NCBI RefSeq assembly: GCF_000744225.1
Contig: NZ_JQLN01000005.1
Span: forward strand, 372,001 to 436,000
Origin: Kitasatospora mediocidica KCTC 9733
Lineage (GTDB): Bacteria > Actinomycetota > Actinomycetes > Streptomycetales > Streptomycetaceae
DNA length: 64,000 nt
Reading direction: 5' to 3'
Part shown: piece after piece, positions 60,662 through 64,000 of the stretch
How the letters are laid out: each line of letters opens with the position of its first letter
Position numbering within the stretch: the first letter of the stretch is position 1
Position numbers and translations under genes: made by a program
The notes under the pieces: model-generated
Told to the model about the DNA's origin: nothing
The model's input: only the letters and a program-made list of their open reading frames with translations
Database searches by the model: none

Positions 60662-62098
60662 TCAGCCGTTGCTGATCCGCAGCACCCCCGTGGTCGTGCC
60701 CTGGTAGACGACCCCGCCCGGGGCGATGGTGCCGACCATCTGGAGGGTGTCGTAGAGGAACCCGGCGCCGAGGAACTTGGTGCGCACCACCGTGCCGGTG
60801 TCCGGGTCGATCTCGGCGTAGGAATACGGGTCGAGGAGCGAGGTCCAGTCGGTGCCGGGGATCACCGGGTTGCGGATCACGGTGTGGATCAGGTGATCGC
60901 CGAGCGACAGCCGCGGGACGGCCGCCGAGCGGACGGTGGTGTCCCACTTGAGGTCGCAGCCCGACCCGTCCGGACGGACGTCCACCCGGCTGAGCCCGCC
61001 CCGGAAGGCGGACGAGGAGGGTGTGCTCGGGCCCGCACCGGCCGGCAGCTTGGGGTACGGGTAGCCGTAGGTACTCGCCACAAAGACCGAATTCCCCTGC
61101 CCGATCGGCGAGTTCTCACTACCACTGCCACCTGCCAGCAGCACCGGCACCGAGCAGACCTGCGCGCCGGTGTCGGCCCGGTAGACCAGCAGGTGCTCGG
61201 TCGGCGCGGCGTTGTCGACGACGGTGGCGTACTCGGTGCCGGTGCCCGGGCCGAAGAACGTCGGGGTCGAGCCGGTGCCCCAGCTGAGCTGGCCGGGCTT
61301 GCGGCCCGGGCCGCGGTCGTACGCCTGGCGCCAGGCGATCCGCGGGGTGCCGTCCGCGGCGGCGGTCAGCAGGTAGGTCGCGGCGGTGGTGGCGACCAGG
61401 GTGCCGGCGGGGGCGGTGGAGATGCTGTTGGCGACCTGCTCGCCGGCCGGCAGTGCGAGCGTACGGACGGCGCCGCCGGGGGTGCGGTCGTCGGCGGTAC
61501 CGACCAGGCCGCCGGCGGTGGCGAACCAGACCCGGCCCTGCCAGTCCGGGGAGATCCCGACCACCGAGTCGCCCGCCGGGATCGCGCCGGCCAGCGGGAA
61601 CGAGCTGTCGACGGACAGCTGCCAGGAGCCGTCGGCCGAGCGCCGATGCCCGATCCGCAGCAGGTTGTCGTTGCCGTCCACCACCACCAGGCGGTCCCGG
61701 TTGTCCAGGTAGGCGTAGACGCCGCCGAGCAACGAGCCCTTGGCGATCGCCAGTTCGGCGATCGAGTCACCGGTCGCGGGGTCCAGCAGGTGGACGGTCG
61801 GGGTGAGCCCGAAGATCGTGGTGCAGAGCGCGACCGGATAGCCGTCAGAGCCGTCCAGCACCGTCGGGCAGGCCGAGGCCAGGGCAGCCCGGTTTGAGGT
61901 CAGCGGCCCGGCGCCCGGACCGGGCAGCGCGGTGGCGTCCGAGGACTCGGTGTCCCCGTGCATGGTCGCCGTACCGGCCGGGCCCGCGTACGGGTTGGCC
62001 GGCGGCAGCGCCTCCGCGTGGGCGGGGGAGGCGAGTGAGAGGGCAAGCAAGGCCGCTGCGGACACGGCGGCAGCGCGGGAGGGCAGCGCGAAGCGCAT
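60662..62098 (-). CDS. Secreted protein with beta-propeller-like repeats
   Basis: 478-residue exported protein. The signal peptide is MRFALPSRAAAVSAAALLAL to cleavage after AHA (about residue 28). The mature part shows recurring strands such as DNRDRLVVVDGNDNLLRI, GRVWFATAGGLVGTADD and GGVVYQGTTTGVLRISNG, spaced like PQQ- or WD-type propeller blades, with two or more Cys. The ligand is unknown. Start ATG 62098. It is followed by gtrA and has 230 bp without a gene on the upstream side. Confidence 0.8.
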   Translation of the reverse strand: MRFALPSRAAAVSAAALLALSLASPAHAEALPPANPYAGPAGTATMHGDTESSDATALPGPGAGPLTSNRAALASACPTVLDGSDGYPVALCTTIFGLTPTVHLLDPATGDSIAELAIAKGSLLGGVYAYLDNRDRLVVVDGNDNLLRIGHRRSADGSWQLSVDSSFPLAGAIPAGDSVVGISPDWQGRVWFATAGGLVGTADDRTPGGAVRTLALPAGEQVANSISTAPAGTLVATTAATYLLTAAADGTPRIAWRQAYDRGPGRKPGQLSWGTGSTPTFFGPGTGTEYATVVDNAAPTEHLLVYRADTGAQVCSVPVLLAGGSGSENSPIGQGNSVFVASTYGYPYPKLPAGAGPSTPSSSAFRGGLSRVDVRPDGSGCDLKWDTTVRSAAVPRLSLGDHLIHTVIRNPVIPGTDWTSLLDPYSYAEIDPDTGTVVRTKFLGAGFLYDTLQMVGTIAPGGVVYQGTTTGVLRISNG

Positions 62099-62328
62099 GG
62101 AGGGGTCCTGTCGGGATGAGGGCGTGCGGGCGTGAGGGCATGCAGCGGTGCACTCCCGCCCGACAGGACGAGCTCAGCCCCGGCGAGAGCCACCGGGCGG
62201 GGCCACCGCGCTCAGAACGCGCGGAGACGACAGATCGCGGAACACGCGTACGCCAGGTCGACGTGAAGTCGACGGCTCAGCCACGTGTGCGATGTCATGC
62301 CGCCATGCTCCCTCGCTGACGGGGCGTC

Positions 62329-62505
62329 TCACAACACTGTCTCAGCATCAGGACGGACCGCGTCCGGCGGCTCACACCTCCGGCACCGGCAACGCGGCCA
62401 GATGCCCGACAGCTCGATGCCCGCCCCCGGAAAGGGCGAGACCTCGTGCCGCGACAGCTCGATCCGGCCACCACCACCGGTGATCCGGTAGGTCCGGATG
62501 GTCAT
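62329..62505 (-). CDS. Small CxCxxC protein near an XRE/DUF397 cluster
   Basis: 58 residues starting MTIRTYRITGGGGRIEL with a C-terminal IWPRCRCRRCEPP segment (Cys-x-Cys-x-x-Cys). Short streptomycete proteins with WPxCxCxxC tails are familiar near helix-turn-helix/DUF397 genes, but I know no function. The Cys cluster could bind zinc. The ribosome-binding site is weak. ATG 62505 is chosen over a frame extension to 62586. Confidence 0.5.
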   Translation of the reverse strand: MTIRTYRITGGGGRIELSRHEVSPFPGAGIELSGIWPRCRCRRCEPPDAVRPDAETVL

Positions 62506-62616
62506 CGCGCTGCGCCGGGAGCCGCTCACCTGTCCAACTCCCCTCGCACAGCGGACAGTCCGGCCATCCCAGCGGACAGGCTCCACTGCGGGGAAACAGC
62601 GCCCGGAGCATCTTCC

Positions 62617-62850
62617 TCATTGGTCGGCATACCCAAGTCCCTTACGGAGAGTCTCGATCAGCATTTCGATCGCATCCACCCGGGCAGCCCCGAGCTCGAT
62701 CAGCACGATGCCCGTCACCGGCGCCCGCCAGTTCACGGTGGCTGAGGGAAACACGATCCCCGCCTCCCCGAGCAGGGCAATCAAGCGATCGAGCGCGTCC
62801 TGGGCGGCTCGACGCTTCTCGCGCATCTGCCGTTCGAGCATGGAAGTCAT
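62617..62850 (-). CDS. Small hypothetical protein
   Basis: 77 residues. An amphipathic N-terminal helix (MREKRRAAQDALDRLIALL) leads to a beta segment (VFPSATVNWRAP, TGIVLIELG) and a C-terminal helix (VDAIEMLIETLRKGLG). No family was recognised. ATG 62850 has GGAG 5 nt upstream; a GTG at 62856 is an alternative. It is divergent from the XRE regulator gene 125 bp away and may belong to that module. Confidence 0.6.
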   Translation of the reverse strand: MTSMLERQMREKRRAAQDALDRLIALLGEAGIVFPSATVNWRAPVTGIVLIELGAARVDAIEMLIETLRKGLGYADQ

Positions 62851-62975
62851 CTGCACTCCGTCCCTCGGGGATCCCGACGATCCTCACTGACTGTGCGTCA
62901 AGAGTCGCGCTCCGGAGTTACGATCGGAAGCAGTTCGCCTCTCCAGCCACGTCCCGAGAAAATTGGGAGTCCGAT

Positions 62976-63806
62976 ATGGCAAGGCCCGCAGGCAAGTTGA
63001 CCCCCGACCGCTCCGCGCGCCACATGTTCGGCGCCAAGGTGCGGCTCTTCCGCGAGCGGGAGGACATGACGCTGGAGCAGCTGGCCGGCATCGTGAAGTA
63101 CAGCCGGAGCCACATCGCGCGCATCGAGGTCGCGGAGACCATCCCCCCGCCCGACCTGCCGGCCTGCCTGGACGCGATGTTCGGGACGGACGGGATCTTC
63201 AGCACCCTCTACGAGCTGGCGAAGCACGAGATCCACCCGGACCAGTACCGCCGCCGGATGGAGTTGGAGGCGAGAGCCCGGGTGATCGACGAGTATGCGG
63301 GGCAGTTGGTGCCGGGGCTGGTGCAGACCGAGGACTACGCCCGCGCGCTGTTCCGGGTGAGCAATCCGGAAGCGTCCCCGGCCCAAATCGAGGAGATGGT
63401 GACCGCGCGCCTGATGCGGCAGGCCCTGCTGCGCGCCGACCCGCCGCCCTACCTCTCGATGATCCTCGACGAGGCGGTGATCCGGCGGCCCGTCGGCGGC
63501 CCGATCGTCATGCGAGCCCAACTCGCCTCGCTGGCAGCACTCGTGGACACGCCGACCACGCTCCTCCAGATCCTGCCGTTCGAGCACGGTGGACATGCCT
63601 TGATGGGTGGCGCACTGACCCTGACGACCCTGGCCGACCGATCCTGCATCGCCTATGAGGAGGGCATCGATTCGGGCACCCTCTTCGAGGAACCCGAGCG
63701 GGCCAGCAAGCGTCGGCGGGAATACGATCGGCTCAGGGCCTACGCCCTGACGCCGAGCAGATCGGCGGACCTGATTCACGACGTCATGGAGGCTCTGCCC
63801 AAATGA
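62976..63806 (+). CDS. XRE-family HTH protein with DUF5753 domain
   Basis: 276-residue regulator common in streptomycetes. The N-terminal helix-turn-helix of XRE type is at about 18-75 (KVRLFREREDMTLEQLAG, YSRSHIARIEVAE), followed by the DUF5753 domain (YAGQLVPGLVQTEDYARALF, and later QILPFEHGGHALMGG). These proteins pair with DUF397 proteins (as in the BldB/WhiJ group) and are treated as antitoxin-like or developmental switches. ATG 62976 follows GGGAG. Its stop overlaps the start of the DUF397 gene (ATGA at 63803). Confidence 0.92.
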   Translation: MARPAGKLTPDRSARHMFGAKVRLFREREDMTLEQLAGIVKYSRSHIARIEVAETIPPPDLPACLDAMFGTDGIFSTLYELAKHEIHPDQYRRRMELEARARVIDEYAGQLVPGLVQTEDYARALFRVSNPEASPAQIEEMVTARLMRQALLRADPPPYLSMILDEAVIRRPVGGPIVMRAQLASLAALVDTPTTLLQILPFEHGGHALMGGALTLTTLADRSCIAYEEGIDSGTLFEEPERASKRRREYDRLRAYALTPSRSADLIHDVMEALPK

Positions 63807-64000
63807 GCACAAACGCCAGTCTGCCCCGTGTGGCGTGGATCAAGTCCAGCTACAGCAACGGTGGTGGCGGCAACTGCATCGAGTGGGCGCCGGCGGACAC
63901 CCCGCTCACCGGCATCGTCCCTGTCCGCGACAGCAAGGACCCCAGCGGACCCACCCTCGCCTTCCCCGCCACCTCCTTCGCCGCCTTCGTCTCAGCCGTC
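63803..64000 (+). CDS. DUF397 protein, cut by the window end
   Basis: At least 66 residues, open at 64000. The family signature WIKSSYSNGGGGNCIEWA is followed by VRDSKDPSGPTLAF and the start of the final helix (SFAAFVSAV), so only a few C-terminal residues are missing. It begins at ATG 63803 inside the stop of the XRE-DUF5753 gene, the usual coupled arrangement. DUF397 proteins of this kind act with their XRE partner in controlling development or stress; the exact target here is unknown. Confidence 0.9.
   Translation, partial: MSTNASLPRVAWIKSSYSNGGGGNCIEWAPADTPLTGIVPVRDSKDPSGPTLAFPATSFAAFVSAV

Overview
The window is very GC-rich with strongly GC-biased third codon positions. It carries the gene order lysA - hom - thrC - thrB - rho - LCP - rpmE - prfA - prmC - sua5 - phosphatase - glyA-like, which is typical of Streptomycetaceae (Streptomyces, Kitasatospora or Streptacidiphilus). 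It therefore reads as chromosomal sequence of such an actinomycete, with one integrated mobile element and a more variable stretch to the right.

Region 1 (1-16928, all minus strand) is core chromosome. It encodes a divergent serine hydroxymethyltransferase, a low-molecular-weight phosphatase, threonylcarbamoyl-AMP synthase, PrmC with its substrate RF1, ribosomal protein bL31, an LCP cell-wall ligase, transcription terminator Rho, the threonine branch (hom, thrC, thrB), lysA, argS and a stand-alone response regulator. Strong stem-loops separate several of the units.

Region 2 (17082-28719) is an integrated actinomycete conjugative element (AICE, pSAM2 type). It sits in the 3' half of a tRNA-Arg(CCG) gene and is bounded by 122-bp direct repeats 11,490 bp apart that differ at one base. 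The backbone is int, xis, a rolling-circle RepSA-type initiator, two small genes, a TraB/FtsK-type DNA translocase, a Pra-like activator and a GntR/UTRA (KorSA-like) regulator. Six copies of a 16-bp palindrome (GTMTAK around a G4/C4 core) lie at the pra promoter, in front of an accessory regulator and at the traB 3' end, which suggests one operator network. The accessory part holds a RsbW-like ATPase, a protein with a sigma-type HTH and an unrecognised C-terminal domain, a PP2C-like phosphatase, and a clearly A+T-richer P-loop ATPase (Sll1717-like) next to attR. Near-identical putative integrase arm sites lie just inside both ends.

Region 3 (28720-40369) is accessory chromosome. It has small proteins, a VOC/AraC pair, a DUF4360 secreted protein, a secreted trypsin-like protease, two exporter/hydrolase units, a DUF885 metallopeptidase with an in-frame minisatellite, a rhomboid-like protein, a TetR regulator, a fumarylacetoacetase-family enzyme and a Ser/Thr kinase.

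Region 4 (40461-49358) looks like an organosulfur acquisition locus split over two divergent transcripts. On the minus strand are a 25-residue HIDFGR/SxxC leader peptide, a C-rich untranslated stretch, an SsuD-like flavin monooxygenase, a lipoprotein binding protein and an ABC ATPase. On the plus strand are the ABC permease, an FAD/NAD(P)-binding protein and an FdhF/YdeP-type oxidoreductase.

Region 5 (49433-64000) holds a ClC-type channel, an NlpC/P60 hydrolase, a Pit phosphate transporter with a PHO-box-like repeat, a GDSL hydrolase, a MarR/MFS pair with twin operators, a DUF3533-like membrane protein, a PadR/membrane protein pair, GtrA, a secreted propeller-like protein, and an XRE-DUF5753/DUF397 pair cut by the window end.
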